DNA of 64,000 nt from Candolleomyces eurysporus (taxonomy: Eukaryota > Basidiomycota > Agaricomycetes > Agaricales > Psathyrellaceae), in assembly GCA_027579435.1 (NCBI GenBank), contig JANBPK010001220.1:1-64000 (forward strand). The letters run 5' to 3'. The position numbers and the translations under genes are program-made. How positions within the stretch are numbered: position 1 is the first letter of the stretch; each line of letters opens with the position of its first letter. Below the pieces are notes generated by a model, which was given only the letters and a program-made list of their open reading frames with translations, was not told where the DNA came from and did no database searches. Below, one piece after another: positions 10,886-22,260 of this stretch.

Positions 10886-13800
10886 TTAGACGTATTGGAA
10901 CCGTCGTTTGCGGGAGACCAAGAGGCGGGTGTACACCAGAATTCCAGTAGCGACGATAAGCATGAACTGTACAAATCAAACGACAATAGGTATTAGATTA
11001 GATCTATGAGGAACGAAGTAAAGATGCGAAGAGAAGACGTACCGCGAACAAACCAACCGCCCTGGTGAAGGTCCACTTGGTCGAAACCAGTCCAGCGTGA
11101 GCCGGAACGCTCAGGAAAGCACCGAAACTGGCAACAGTAAAAGCCATGCCAACGCGATGTCTATTTGAAACGCAGAGCGGAGTAGATGGATGGATGGATG
11201 GATTGAATAGATATTGATCAGTGACCTGGAGAAAGAATGGAGAGATTGTAAAGGGGAGATGTAGACTTACCCAACTTCGCCAGGCCGAGATGCGAGAGTG
11301 GCCAAAGCAGTGATGAGGAGTGAGAGCCCTGCAAAACAATCAATCAGTAGCCGAAAGATGAGGGTTGGAGTATTTTTGTTGGCTCACAGGCGTTGGAGAT
11401 GAAGCCGTAGAGGAAGGAGACGACCACGAGTCCACCTACGCTTTTCCTGAAAACAATCAAATTAGTCAGTATCAATGTATATCTATTCTCCTTCTCGGGA
11501 GCGAACAAGCGAAATGCACGTACAGCGCCATGACAAGGCAGGTCATAAGGAAGGACAGGCCCGTCATCAAAACGACGAGATTCCAAGGCCCAACCCTCTC
11601 AGCTGCCAGTCCCATAACAATGCGTCCCAAGACACCGGCAATCCCAATGACTGCGACGGAGTAGAAGGAGACGTCTGGGTTGACGGCGTGTTGAACGGCG
11701 AAGTCTTCAATGTAGTTCTCTGGAAAAGTCAAGGTAAAGCCATTAGCATAGAAAAAGAAAGCGGAGATGCAGAACGGCACGTACGAGGGAACCACATGGT
11801 GATGAAGCACAGGAAGATACTGTAGAAAATGTTTTAATCAGCCACCAGACATTCGCGGAAGGAGAGAAGCGGAAGGAGAGAACGATAGGAAGATAAAAGG
11901 AAACTTACGCTCCGCACGCGAGGGCATAGTGACGTTCCTTGAGGTACGACATGAGGTCGACAGGAGGGAACCTGGGAGACCATTGTTTCGGGGGCTTGGC
12001 GATCAAGCAGTTCGAGATTACGAGGAAGGCGATGACCATGTACGAGGAACCTCGAACGCCTCCTTGGAATCCTTTGCTATCGATCAGTTTGCTAGAAGAG
12101 ATAATTTGGTTCAGTATTGGAATTTCAAAGTGTCCGTTCCGGTGGACTGGGAGGGAGTGACACGTACTCAAGCACTAGAGTGAGAATGGAGATTAGTCTA
12201 AATGAATCACTGGAGGCAAGGAAAGGGGAATGACGCACTGATGGGGAAGATCATAGCGCCAAAGGCCGATCCGCTCATGACAATCCCGGTGATGAACGCT
12301 CTTCTCTCCTTGAAATGAATGAGACAGATCGTCGCACTTGGCAAGAAAACCAGGCCGAGACCGGATCCCATGAAGAGACCTTGAACGAGGAAAATCTAGG
12401 AAAGACATTTAAACCCAGGTCAAGAGCAAAACTTGCCAAGATACATACCTCGATAAACCGGGAACCGTCGATGAAGGACAAGGCGAATACACTGCGCGAG
12501 AACAGTCATGAGTTCGATTTCGTAATCATGAGAGACGGGACTCTGCTCACCCCATCCCGAATATCAGGGAGCCTAGCAATGTTGCGATTTGGAACCTATC
12601 GGAGTCGAGGAGCTTGCCGGAGATGATACCAAACCCGAAGCAGAGGAAAAGCTGGAGACTTCCAATCCATCTGCACAACAAGGTCAGTTAGAGTGTTCTG
12701 GAGAGGCGTACATTTGACTTACGCCAACTTGATGACTGCATGGTTTTCGGGGAAGGTGTTCATGTAGTAATCTAAGGAGAGGTCAATCGAGGGGTCGGGA
12801 TGTCATTCATGAGGAGGTACGTACCTTGGAAGACATTCCACGAAAAGATGTAACCGAATGTGGAGAATTGCATGAGCCAGCTGCAAGGATCTATAAATAA
12901 ACGTCGAAATGTGAGGTCTAGGAATGAACTTACGCTCCAGCGACGGTCAACCAAGAGAGGACCTTGTCACGTTGCAGACTCTTCTCGATCTCCTCCAGGG
13001 TTTGAGGCTCGACGTCGGCTTGAACAGAAGGTATACGCTGAGAAGCCGGTCTCTTGAAGCGAATATCGAACCATCCTCGGAATTGGGCCCGCCAACTGGA
13101 GAACGAAAACGAAAACTTGTTAGCAACAACGAACGCGCGCACACTCTCATTGAAAGTTGTTGGGTATAACTCACTTTCCAAAGAAGCCGAAATAACCCTT
13201 CTGCTCTGCACCTTTCTCCACCTGTCCTTTCTCAAGATCCGCGTCCTTGACCGAATCCCCATCCTCGGGCACCTTGAGTTCCACATCGTGCAAGGGAGTC
13301 TTCTGAGGGTACTCGTCGTCGTTGAACAGGATTGCAGCCGACTTTGGTGGGTCCTCTCCGAATCCGCGGGGCTTCGAGTCGAATTCACCCGTCCGTGGTG
13401 TTTGGTATTCGTAGTAACCATGCCGGCGAGTGTCCCTCGCTGATCGGTGAGCCGGATGAGGGGAACGGGGGGAGGCGCTGTTCTGGTCGACCTTTGGGGA
13501 GAGGGGAGAGGGGAAGTTGAACTTGACTTTCCCAAAGTCGAAGAAGCCACGTTTGCCTTCGCTCTGGGGTTCTGGAGTTGCGGNCAGGCTGCCGTTTCCG
13601 TCGTGGTGTNGAGGACGAGGAAGAAGGCGAGGACGAGGAAGAAGGCGAGGACGAGGAAGAAGGCGAGGACGAGGAAGAAGGCGAGGACGAGGATGGAGAA
13701 TCTGAAAGCGACAGCGATGATGAGTATGACAGACGGGTGGAGACCGAAGAAGAGAGAGAACTTACCCTGTTTGGTGGAGATTAGTGAAGAAATTTGAATG

Positions 13801-13901
13801 CTACGTTCTCCACTCCCATGGTTCCATCGTTCCGGATGTTGTGAAAAGAAGGTTGGGCATTCGGTTGTGCGTGTAGAGGTCGAGAAGGTGAATTGGCTCA
13901 C
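10886..13901 (-). CDS. MFS transporter, monocarboxylate-transporter-like
   Basis: Plasma-membrane major-facilitator protein resembling fungal monocarboxylate transporters (Mch/Esbp6-like); substrate unknown. I read 16 exons: 13901-13766, 13701-13175, 13095-12934, 12880-12835, 12771-12723, 12670-12551, 12491-12449, 12395-12239, 12174-12168 (7 nt), 12091-11909, 11819-11785, 11719-11524, 11446-11388, 11338-11271, 11160-11043 and 10966-10886. The product is about 661 aa. The long polar N-terminus includes a Ser/Pro repeat; about twelve membrane spans follow, starting WLMQFSTFGYIFSWNVFQ and including GLGLVFLPSATICLIHF and GIAGVLGRIVMG. Two Ns (13584, 13610) fall in exon 2. Dropping the one at 13610 makes the total divisible by three and joins the Ser repeat to the conserved KRGFFDFGK part. 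The start at 13901 is the least certain point. Confidence 0.85.
13611..13696 (-). repeat. 18-bp tandem repeat encoding a Ser/Pro tract in the MFS N-terminus
   Basis: Four full copies of GAGGACGAGGAAGAAGGC (plus strand) and a partial fifth. On the coding (minus) strand, in the frame linking exon 1 to the rest, it reads SSSSPS repeated. Adjacent to an N at 13610, so the copy number may be mis-assembled. Confidence 0.85.
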
Positions 13902-14169
13902 GCCCCGATGGTCTCAAGGTTCTGATACGGGGGTTGGTCAGTTCTGAAGGGGCGTTGGACGGCCGACAGGACTATCCACGGGGTATAAGTATTGCTCGAT
14001 TGAGATGTATTATCGTGATTAATTGCTTACCTCCAGAGCTGCGATAACATGAACTGCATAGCTTCATTCAAGCTGGAAGCGGCCGTGGAAGCCTACGGAA
14101 TGACGATGGACGATACCACGATATCTACCGAGTACTGATGAGTAACGGCTGAACATCGAGGATAAATCG

Positions 14170-14416
14170 AGAGGATGGGGACCGGTGAACGGCTACCCAT
14201 CTGNCTCGAGAGAATGGATGGGGGGCCGATGGACGGCTACCCATCTGACTTGAGGGAATGGATGGGGACCGATGGACGGCTACCCATCTGCCTTGGGAGG
14301 ACGGATGAGAGCCAATGAACGGCTACCCATCTGCCTTGAGAGGACGGATGAGGGCCGATGAACGACCACCTATCTGCCTTGAGAGAATGAATGAGGACCG
14401 ATGGACGGCCACCATC
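14170..14416. repeat. Minisatellite, 43-44 bp unit, about six copies
   Basis: Six degenerate units, each with GGCTACCCATCTG and a GGATG(G/A)GG-(A/C)CCGATG(G/A)ACG core. The GGCTAC/GACCACC anchors lie at 14191, 14235, 14278, 14321, 14364 and 14407, a spacing of 43-44 bp. It is non-coding, upstream of the 14.9-kb gene and behind the MFS start. Confidence 0.9.
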
Positions 14417-14883
14417 ATCATAAGGACGAGATTAGACCTGAGGCCTGAGGCTTCAAGTGCTGACTCGAAGTCTCAGGTGACGTAAGGCTCGCACGGTACC
14501 TGAGGGCTCATCATCCATTCTTCCAGCACACAAACAGACTCTTCTACCTCCGAATGCACGCACCTTCAACTACCCAGTACGGCTGTCAGGGTGTAGTTCA
14601 TCTACACTCTGACTGATTCCCTATCTCGTGGATCGTGTTCATCACGGTTCACTCGAANATCGACTGGGTNTAGCGAATCNNANGNGGAATACCTCATCAG
14701 CACTTAAAGCGACCTGTCTACTCGGTCCCAGGGATTGCGCTCACCACGGTTCACTTGAACATTACCATTGGGCTGGCTCGACCCGTCGAAACTCTCCGCT
14801 TCGGCCTCTTCCCTGCTGCACAGGTCTGTCCTCGCCAGTCTCGCTGCCATACACATCATTGTTAATTCCCAATTCTCATTAGC

Positions 14884-17855
14884 ATGGACAGCTTGAACGT
14901 AGACTACCCATATATCCTGCGTCCGGCTCTCCCAACTCCAGGATTCGGGGGACTACCAAGTGCAATTCTGCAGAAACATGGGGATGGGGACGGGATTCAG
15001 GCCAAGTTAAATACCAAGGGAAGCGGCTTTTTGTACGATTTCAATGGACAACGATTCTTCTCCCCCAACTGCAAACGTCCTGGCGTGAAGCTTCCTCCTC
15101 CCCTCTTCGATCTGAACAATGGAATTCTGGGAGGTCGCGACTACCAATCCATGGACTTTTGCCAACCGCAATGGTGGACCAAGGCTCATGGTTACTTCGC
15201 TTTTACGCCCCTCTATCCCAGCGTATCCACACCTCCGTTTCAGCCCCTCATGCAGATTCCCAAGGTCGTATACGACTTCAAACGTAAAATCCCCATTCCA
15301 CAACCCAAAGTCTGGTCCACATGGCAGCTTCTACAAAGCAAAATTGTGCACGCCGTTCACCTCCTTCTATTTGTCTCTGGAGCTGCAGCCGTTCGCCCCG
15401 CCTATCCGTGCGCCCGCATTGACAGCAAAGTGGAGTCAGGCAAAATAGGGAAGGCGGAATTAAAGAAAGACGTTTTCACCGCTTTCTCTTGGTTCTCGAT
15501 CTGGTTTGGATGTCTTGCGTACGCGATTGCTGTCAGCGAAGCCATGACCCAGGAGGCGCGGAATTTGAACATTCGACGGATACCAAAGTGGATCGAAATT
15601 CTGCTGGTTGACGGTCGCAAAGATCTCGACTCTCAGCAAGTTGGAGCCGGCGTAACCAACCCCAGGGAGCTCACACTCGACGAAACATTTGTCTCTGACC
15701 TTGCAAATAGCTGTGCTGGTCGATTTGACGGCTCGGTCGAAAGAGTGGGGGCGTTTGTCACGATCCCGGCTGACGACAAGGAAGACGCCGTATCCATCGA
15801 TTGGTTGGTAGCCTGTCATGTGCCGGTATGGTACGCATGGGGCCAAAGGGAGGAGGAAATCGCTCGCAAGAATCCTTTCTGGCAGCGGTATGCCCCTCCT
15901 CCTGATGCCGTGCAAGTTACCTTGTGGGGGAGTGACTATGAAGGTCATCAGAGTTCAAGTGCATCAACAGCGCTTACTCGAGCGGATACTCCTGCCTTGG
16001 ACAACACACCCGCCAGCAGTCGGCCATCAAAGCGCTGTCCTGTACAACGAGAACTGGAGCCACACGAAAGGACCTGGGAGGCTTTTTTCAAACGGCGTGC
16101 ACCCATTCGTGATGACGTGTTAGCGAAGGAAACTCCTAAGGAGAGAGTCAGGCGAGAGGACAGGGAGCGCTGCCCCCCTACCAGTACTCGAAAGACTCGC
16201 TTCTTCGAGTGGGAGAGAGACGAACAGGGTGTATTTGTGAGGCAGAAGGTTGAAGGAGAAGATTGGGAGGATCTCTTTGGCAATGAGGGAAGATATGGAA
16301 CACGACAAGCAAAGTACGACAGTGTATTCAATGAATGGGACCTGTGCGAGTATTTCGGCCCTCCGGACGATGACCAGCTGCTATATCAGGCCGAAACGGA
16401 CGCAGAATTTTATGGATGCGACATATCTGAGTCCCTTTTGCGATTGCGAGTTTATTGGGGCTTAGCGGAACAAGAACAGCGGGAAGACGAGCATGCGGCT
16501 GGGGGTGGGGGGGGTGGTCAACTGCGATCGGACATCACCTCGGCGAATGAGTGTTGACGAAGAAGCATCGGATGACGTTCACGATTATTTCCCAATTCCC
16601 TTACCCCCTCAAGAGCGTGAGATTCCTGCCATGGCCTACAGGTTGTTAGGCTATGTGCCTCCTCTCATTTCTCCTGATTTCGGAAACCCCACTTCGCCAC
16701 TATCGTCCAACGTAGCGATTGGGGGCTGGATTCCCAAAACGCTTGGCATCTCGAAACAGGTCCCGGCAAAAGACCCATTTTGGTCAACCTCAGCCGGTCA
16801 AGGAGTAGCCAGCTTTCTGCAGCCGCTCGCACAAGCCCACAGTGTGGCTCCAAGTGACTCTTGGGATCTGTCTATGGACAATCGGATGCCTGTTGCTTTG
16901 CTTCCAAGATTCAAACTTCTTCGGAGGTCAATGACGGATGTTTCAGTTCAAAAAAACGAATGGGACAATATGGAGGGCCTTCGTAGCTACCTTGCTGAGG
17001 AACCTCGACAGGCATTTTGGTTCGCTAGCGATCATGGTCAGCGGTGGCGGGTAGGCAGCACATCCGCTTCAGTGGCACTCTTCATTTGTCGCGTGGACCA
17101 ATCCTTAGTGGATCCCATTTCTATTGTACGTCACCTGGTGGGGCAAGGGGTTCGCTTTCAGACTTGGGAGGGAAGGCTTTCTGTGCCAAAACCCTTCGTT
17201 CGTACCACCAGACGCCTGAGCAAGTTTCGGCACGAGCAATACCAGTTTACAAAGGACGATTTTGAAAGCTATTTGCTCACTCGTCGAAATCTCCTGAGAG
17301 GATCAGCTTCCGCTTGCAGGGCAGCGCTGATGAGGGGTGGGATCGTTTGGAGGCTAGCCCTAGAAGATGTTAGTTTGGATTCCGTTTTTGCTGGACCGAG
17401 CACTGAAGCGCTTGAAGGAAGTGGTATCGCTCGCGGAAACGGACAAGGCGCTTTTTTGGTGGATGACGACTTGAACATCGATGAGTTGGAGTGTATTTGT
17501 GGCCTTTACGAGACCGTTCTCAGTACGTGTTTATTTTTCTGACAATCGTGTACCACCCCCAATATGATGCTGCTTTACAGGTTATGACGACAAACATGCG
17601 ACGAAACAACGAGGCCGCCTGTATTGGTGGCCCCCTGCCGATCTCTGGGAGCAGCTCAATGGCTTTTGCGGATGGACTTCAGATGCGGAAAGCTATTACC
17701 AGGATCGACTCTCAGAGATACACCGCATCTACAAACCTTTACCTCGGAGCGAATGGCGGAAGCGGCTGGCCAAGTCATCCCAAGTTCTTCGTTTGGCCTC
17801 CGCGGTCGAGAAACATTCTCAAGAATTCATTACTGTGCATGGGAATACCCACTGA
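14884..17855 (+). pseudogene. Unrecognised large protein, reading frame broken once in a G run
   Basis: I do not recognise a characterised family. Part 1 runs from ATG 14884 to a stop at 16555-16557; part 2 continues in the next frame from about 16510, through a 58-nt intron (17523-17580), to TGA 17853-17855. The frames meet in a run of eight Gs (about 16507-16514); with one G fewer the whole reads as 970 aa. Visible features: Pro-rich N-terminus, hydrophobic segments (IVHAVHLLLFVSGAAAV and FSWFSIWFGCLAYAIA), a HVPVWYAWGQREEE motif, a charged middle (KETPKERVRREDRE) and a Trp-rich C-terminal domain (YWWPPADLWEQLNGFCGW). Similar VPVWY-W proteins are, to my recollection, multicopy hypotheticals in agarics. 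The flanks are repeat-rich, so a mobile origin is possible but unproven. Confidence 0.6.
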
Positions 17856-18079
17856 TGCTGGCCTGCGTGTCTCTGAATTTACTTCCTAATACTCTAGATT
17901 CCGATGACTGTTTTTTGTCTCACCCCACATTTAGAACCAGTCTTCTTCCATCTCGGCCTTTTGATCCTAACATCCCTCTTTCTCTTGATACATCTTGTCT
18001 GCTCTATTATTGATACCTCCTTGCCGATCTTTGGCTGTTTGGCTAGTGATCGGGTTCGAAGTCNAAAAATTTGCCACGT

Positions 18080-19014
18080 TTAACCTGAATGTTGCGTAGA
18101 TAAGTTAGAGTAAAGCGTAGAGTACGGACCGGCGAATCGCATGACGAGTTAGCACAACTGCAGGAGCGATCAGATGATGCTCGTGTTTGCGCTTGTGTAC
18201 GCGTCCTTCCTCCAAGCGCCCGTGCGCCTGAGCAAATCCCCTTGCTCCTTGCTTCCGTTCCTCAACCAGAACGTCAGCATATACTCGCCCGCTCAGTGCG
18301 ATCATCTCGTGTTTTCTTTTCCCCCGCCCTCCCTCCTCCAGTGTGTGGGTAGGTCACGGATCCCAGCTTCGTTGGGTCTTCCCTTCTCCGTGTACTTGCC
18401 TCGCGCTCCGCTCTTCGGCTCAGTGAGTCTTGTTGTTTTATTTCCCTCAGGGTGGAGAGTACTCGATGCTGGTGCCTCGATCTCTCTCCCTGGCCTGCTG
18501 GAAGGTTTCCAGCGGGACCGTGGGTTCTCCCGACTCACTGCTCGGGGCGGGCTCCCGAGCTAGCGCCGAAGACCGCCACCACCCTTGGAAACTAGGACCG
18601 TCAATTGCGTCGCCCCTAGCTTCCATGGTACCAATTCTTCATCACACTCTTGTCACTCTCTCTCTCTCCTTGGATCTTTTATTTCTCTATCTACTTGATC
18701 TGATGAACTCCCGACCTATCTGATGAAATTTCCCTTTCAGGAGTTCTCTTCTCTCTAACTTGTGTTCCTACGAATCGAACGACACAGAAATCGTCAGCCT
18801 AGCTACGGGACTAATGTTTGACGCAGATCACGACTCTGGCGTTCGTCTTACGAGGTGCCGTGGGGGCGGGCCTAACCAAACTTGGTCCTCGACGGTCTGA
18901 ACCGCAGCTGTTCCCATCTGGTATAAAGCCACGGTTGACCTGTCACAGGGATGTAACGCTCCCATTTCCTTTCCACCGCTCTTCCTTGCCGTCGCACCTG
19001 TTTCACCTTCTCAG
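18080..19014 (+). other. Intergenic, with a possible promoter at 18.9 kb
   Basis: No conserved coding segment seen. TATAAA at 18922-18927, followed after about 90 nt by the first module of the array below, suggests a transcription start near 18950-18960. Pyrimidine-rich stretches lie at 18650-18700. One N at about 18064. Confidence 0.4.
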
Positions 19015-19430
19015 ATAGACTTGTTCCAATCAGCTCGCGGGTGAGCCACTCCTTTATTCTTCGTGGTTAATAACTGATCGTGTTATGCCTCTCCCGACTT
19101 GCTCAGGGACTCGTCAGTAAACCCCTTGTTTCATGATCAATGACCACGCTGACCGTGTTCTGCCATCTCAGCCTTGCTCAAAACAGCCAGTAAGTCAATT
19201 CTTTATTCTTCGTGGACAATGACTGACCATGTGATACATCTCCAGACTTGCTCAGGTCGACCCATCAGTAAGCCCCTTTGTTTCGTGATTAGTGACTGTC
19301 GCTGACCGTGTTCTGCCATCTCAGACTTGCTCAGGCCAGTTCGTCAGCAAGCGCTACCCTATGGCTATTCTATTCATTCATTGCCATTGACTGCGTCCCG
19401 CCTTCCCAGATTTGCTCAATCTGCGTGCCA
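19015..19430 (+). repeat. Tandem array of intron/mini-exon-like modules (~77-bp period)
   Basis: Five to six repeated modules each hold a short exon-like core beginning (A/C)(C/T)TTGCTCA, ending in CA and bounded by splice-like sites. Cores: 19015-19040, 19097-19116, 19172-19189, 19246-19267, 19325-19346 and from 19410. Between them lie 55-63 nt stretches that begin GTAA(A/G) or GCAAG and end CTCAG/CCAG/CCCAG, the size of introns in this genome. The 3' site before the second core is CCCG instead of AG. The array leads into a 51-aa ORF at 19573-19728. I do not know what this is; it could be the 5' part of a transposon transcript or of a lost gene. Confidence 0.6.
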
Positions 19431-19572
19431 TTCCCCTTACCNTTTTTTTTTCTTTCAGTTTGCTCCCTCTCGGAACCGTGCTGTCTGCCATTAGTTTACT
19501 TTCTCTTCAGTGTCCCTCACTCACACTCCCTTGATTTCCAGCTGCATTCGCTCCGACTCTTTCTTTTGGACT

Positions 19573-19728
19573 ATGCCTGTCACCAGAAGCCGCTCGATTC
19601 CTCAACCGGACCACCCCTGTCACCGCCATGCTCGAACACCTTCATCCTCAGTGCCATCGAGCTCGTTGAGGACGAGAAACCATACCCGTATCTTGCCTTT
19701 TCACACCCGAGGACGTAACTCTCTTTGA
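19573..19728 (+). other. Small ORF, 51 aa, downstream of the mini-exon array
   Basis: ATG 19573 opens MPVTRSRSIPQ and ends …TRGRNSL* at 19728; the product is basic and Ser/Arg/His-rich with no domain I recognise. It is the first start after the array and could be the N-terminus of a truncated gene. Coding status is uncertain. Confidence 0.25.
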
Positions 19729-22260
19729 TGTCACTTATGTTTTGTGAGGGTTTGTCAGTATGAAATTATTTATCTGTACCAAACAATATGATGCTATGAG
19801 TGAGGTCATTGTCAGGTCGATTACCCAGAAGAATGAGTAATATGTACCAGGTACCAAAGGTATCGGCAGGTGATTTATCCATTACATTTGTGGACCTTTC
19901 GACTACCGATGCGCGTGGCCCGTTTCGAAGCTCGGGATTCTGGTGGTGCCAGGATCATGTCCACCGACGATCACTCTTGCCAATTCAGCAGGCATCCGCT
20001 TGATTTCACACATCGGCGGCTCACTGCCGCTTGCTGAATTAGGCCAATCCCTTCTCTCGCGATGTGAATAGCAGCACGTTCTTGTCGGCGCTAGACCTGC
20101 CCACCTCAAAGCGACCCCCTCCCCGATTTATCTTGTTTGGCCTGATTGTTGTCTTTACATCTAACGGCTATCGATAGACCAATTTCCTTGATTCTCGCTT
20201 TTGATAGTTTGTTTAGTTGTGGAGTTGTACGAACATACATGTTCCGTTCGGTATCCCAGACTGGGCGTACCCCTGGGACCTGGCATGCAGGTTGACAACC
20301 TACACTCTCATTATAACTGGTTCCCCAATTTATTGGAACGCTTCGAGTACTAAACGATTCCAATGTTGGCTGTGCACACTCCAAACCTAACAAATGTTGG
20401 TCTATCGATAGTCGGCGAGGTTCCTGCTCTCGTAAGGACAATAGGCAGTCTCCGAATTCCAAGGAGATCTAACCCTAATGTTGTACGTACGTATTTGAGT
20501 TCGGTTGCTGTTGCCAACACTGCCATACCTACCAAGTTGACATGTCTGGTATATGTGGCATAGTCCGACGACGACAGATATATGACGTGTCACTCTGTTC
20601 TTGTGAGACCTGGCACCTGTGAGTAAACTGGAGGTCAGGCAGTAGGGCTATTACAATGCGCGTCAGATAGGTCAGAGGTACGGAGCGTTGCAGTCTGAGT
20701 AGATGGATATATGAGCAGGGTCCGTTGCAAAGGTCGATTACCCTCACGTTTCACCACCTATCAGTATCGGAGGAAGCACAGTGACCCGTATTTTTTGGCA
20801 GCCTCGAAGAAATGAATCACCTATTGCTCCACTATCGGACCAGGTTAATCTTTCACTGGTAAAAAATGGGCAGGTGGTGGCATTTGGTGGTATGATGCGA
20901 TGAGTATTCGTGAGGCCGCAACACGAAGGTCATTCAGCGAGTACTGTGGAAAGCAACATTGAAGAGGGAGGGTCAACCCAACATCTATTATTCTCTCGAT
21001 GACAGATTCGACCTTGGACGTATCTTTGTCCGAACCTTGTCCCGGTGCGTATCCATCTTGTTACCAGTGAGTGATCATTAGTTTATGAACGCAGTAACAT
21101 TCATTGAAGCGAACTATGAGATTAAATTTGAAGAAACTGCCTGTCAACTACAAAGTCCAAGACGCTTTTCGAATAGTCTCTTTTGTCCGCCCTCAGGTGA
21201 GGAAGCATTCACAGAAGGAGGCGGAATAACGACGTTGGTGACTCGTTTTGGAGCCTCCTCGCCACGCGACGACCGCTTAGAGCATCGCTCCGCACAAAGC
21301 CCATGGCGTCATTCTCCTAAATAAAGGAGCGTTAGTCAACCTGAGCGCACAATGGAAAACGCCTAGGGGCTACTATGCACAATAGGGACACCTCAAGGTT
21401 CGTCAGGATGCTCTTGGGCGGGAAGTAAAACGTCTGGCAATGTCAGCGGCGCTTTCATTTTGGTCGCCATCGGCGTTACCAACTCTATCACTCCTGATAA
21501 TCACTTGTCAACAATTATAAACCATATGTAACCCTTGGACACATTATAAATATTTTACTGATTGTAAACGATTATCTAGTCTTATCTGCGGCTCACAAAT
21601 TCCGTGATGCAAGAACTTCGCCTCACTGAAACCCTGACATCCAATGGAACCAAACAACGTCAGCACTCCACCTCATCGATGCCGCGACGGTCGTATCATC
21701 GGATATCCGGTGTGAAGATGTGTACAATGCAGCGACTTCGAACACAGCGAGTGACGACACCGTCCTCAACGCCTTTCAGAGCTCAGATCGCCGAGACCCC
21801 AGAGCAACAGCCAGGGCCTGAGATTTTTGGCCATTGCTATGACGGAATCCCGGATTCTATAAGAACGTCAAAGGTTGGCGATCTCTCGATGACGAATGGG
21901 AGTCCATCGTGACGATTACTGGCAACACGACAGGCAGTTCGCAGTGCTACAAGTTGGTGTCCTCGCGACCAACAGTCCTTTCAGTTGGCGACAAGTGCCT
22001 TCCGCTCTCACACACCCATGTTATATCTAGTAAATATTCTCATATATTCGACCAACGGCTTCAGCCTTCTTATCGACACGAACTCCGGCTAGGGGCAACC
22101 TTGCTTCTTTGAGCACACGGGTGCAATATTGATCGCGACCGAAAGGGGCAGCTGGTTACCCGATCGTGGCTGGTTGATCAGGGCTCACATCGTAGCCTGG
22201 CAGAAGCTGTACAAAAAGGTTCGCTTTTTGGAAATATACTTCTACCACTACCCACACAAC
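19729..22260. other. 2.5-kb gap without a recognisable gene
   Basis: Neither strand shows a conserved protein segment, rRNA, or a tRNA-like fold I can support. The only structure seen is a perfect 15-bp inverted repeat (CTATCGATAGACCAA) at 20168-20182 and 20397-20411, and a loose inverted AATTCAGCA/TGCTGAATT pair at about 19982-20040. The last few hundred bases should hold the promoter of the CFA-type gene. Confidence 0.4.

Noticed and set aside
11475..11825. 116-aa plus-strand ORF overlapping the MFS gene
   Set aside because: Antisense of conserved transporter exons.
13578..13784. Acidic EEEGED repeat protein on the plus strand
   Set aside because: It is the antisense reading of the 18-bp repeat inside exon 2 of the MFS gene; the minus-strand reading joins conserved transporter sequence in phase.
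12930..13901. Single 323-aa minus-strand protein with a VLAFFLVLAFFLV membrane-like tract
   Set aside because: It reads through an intron (13702-13765) and two Ns. The hydrophobic tract is a frame artefact of the Ser/Pro repeat.
18040..18070. Possible tRNA B-box (GGTTCGAAGTC)
   Set aside because: No acceptor stem, anticodon arm or A-box could be folded around it.
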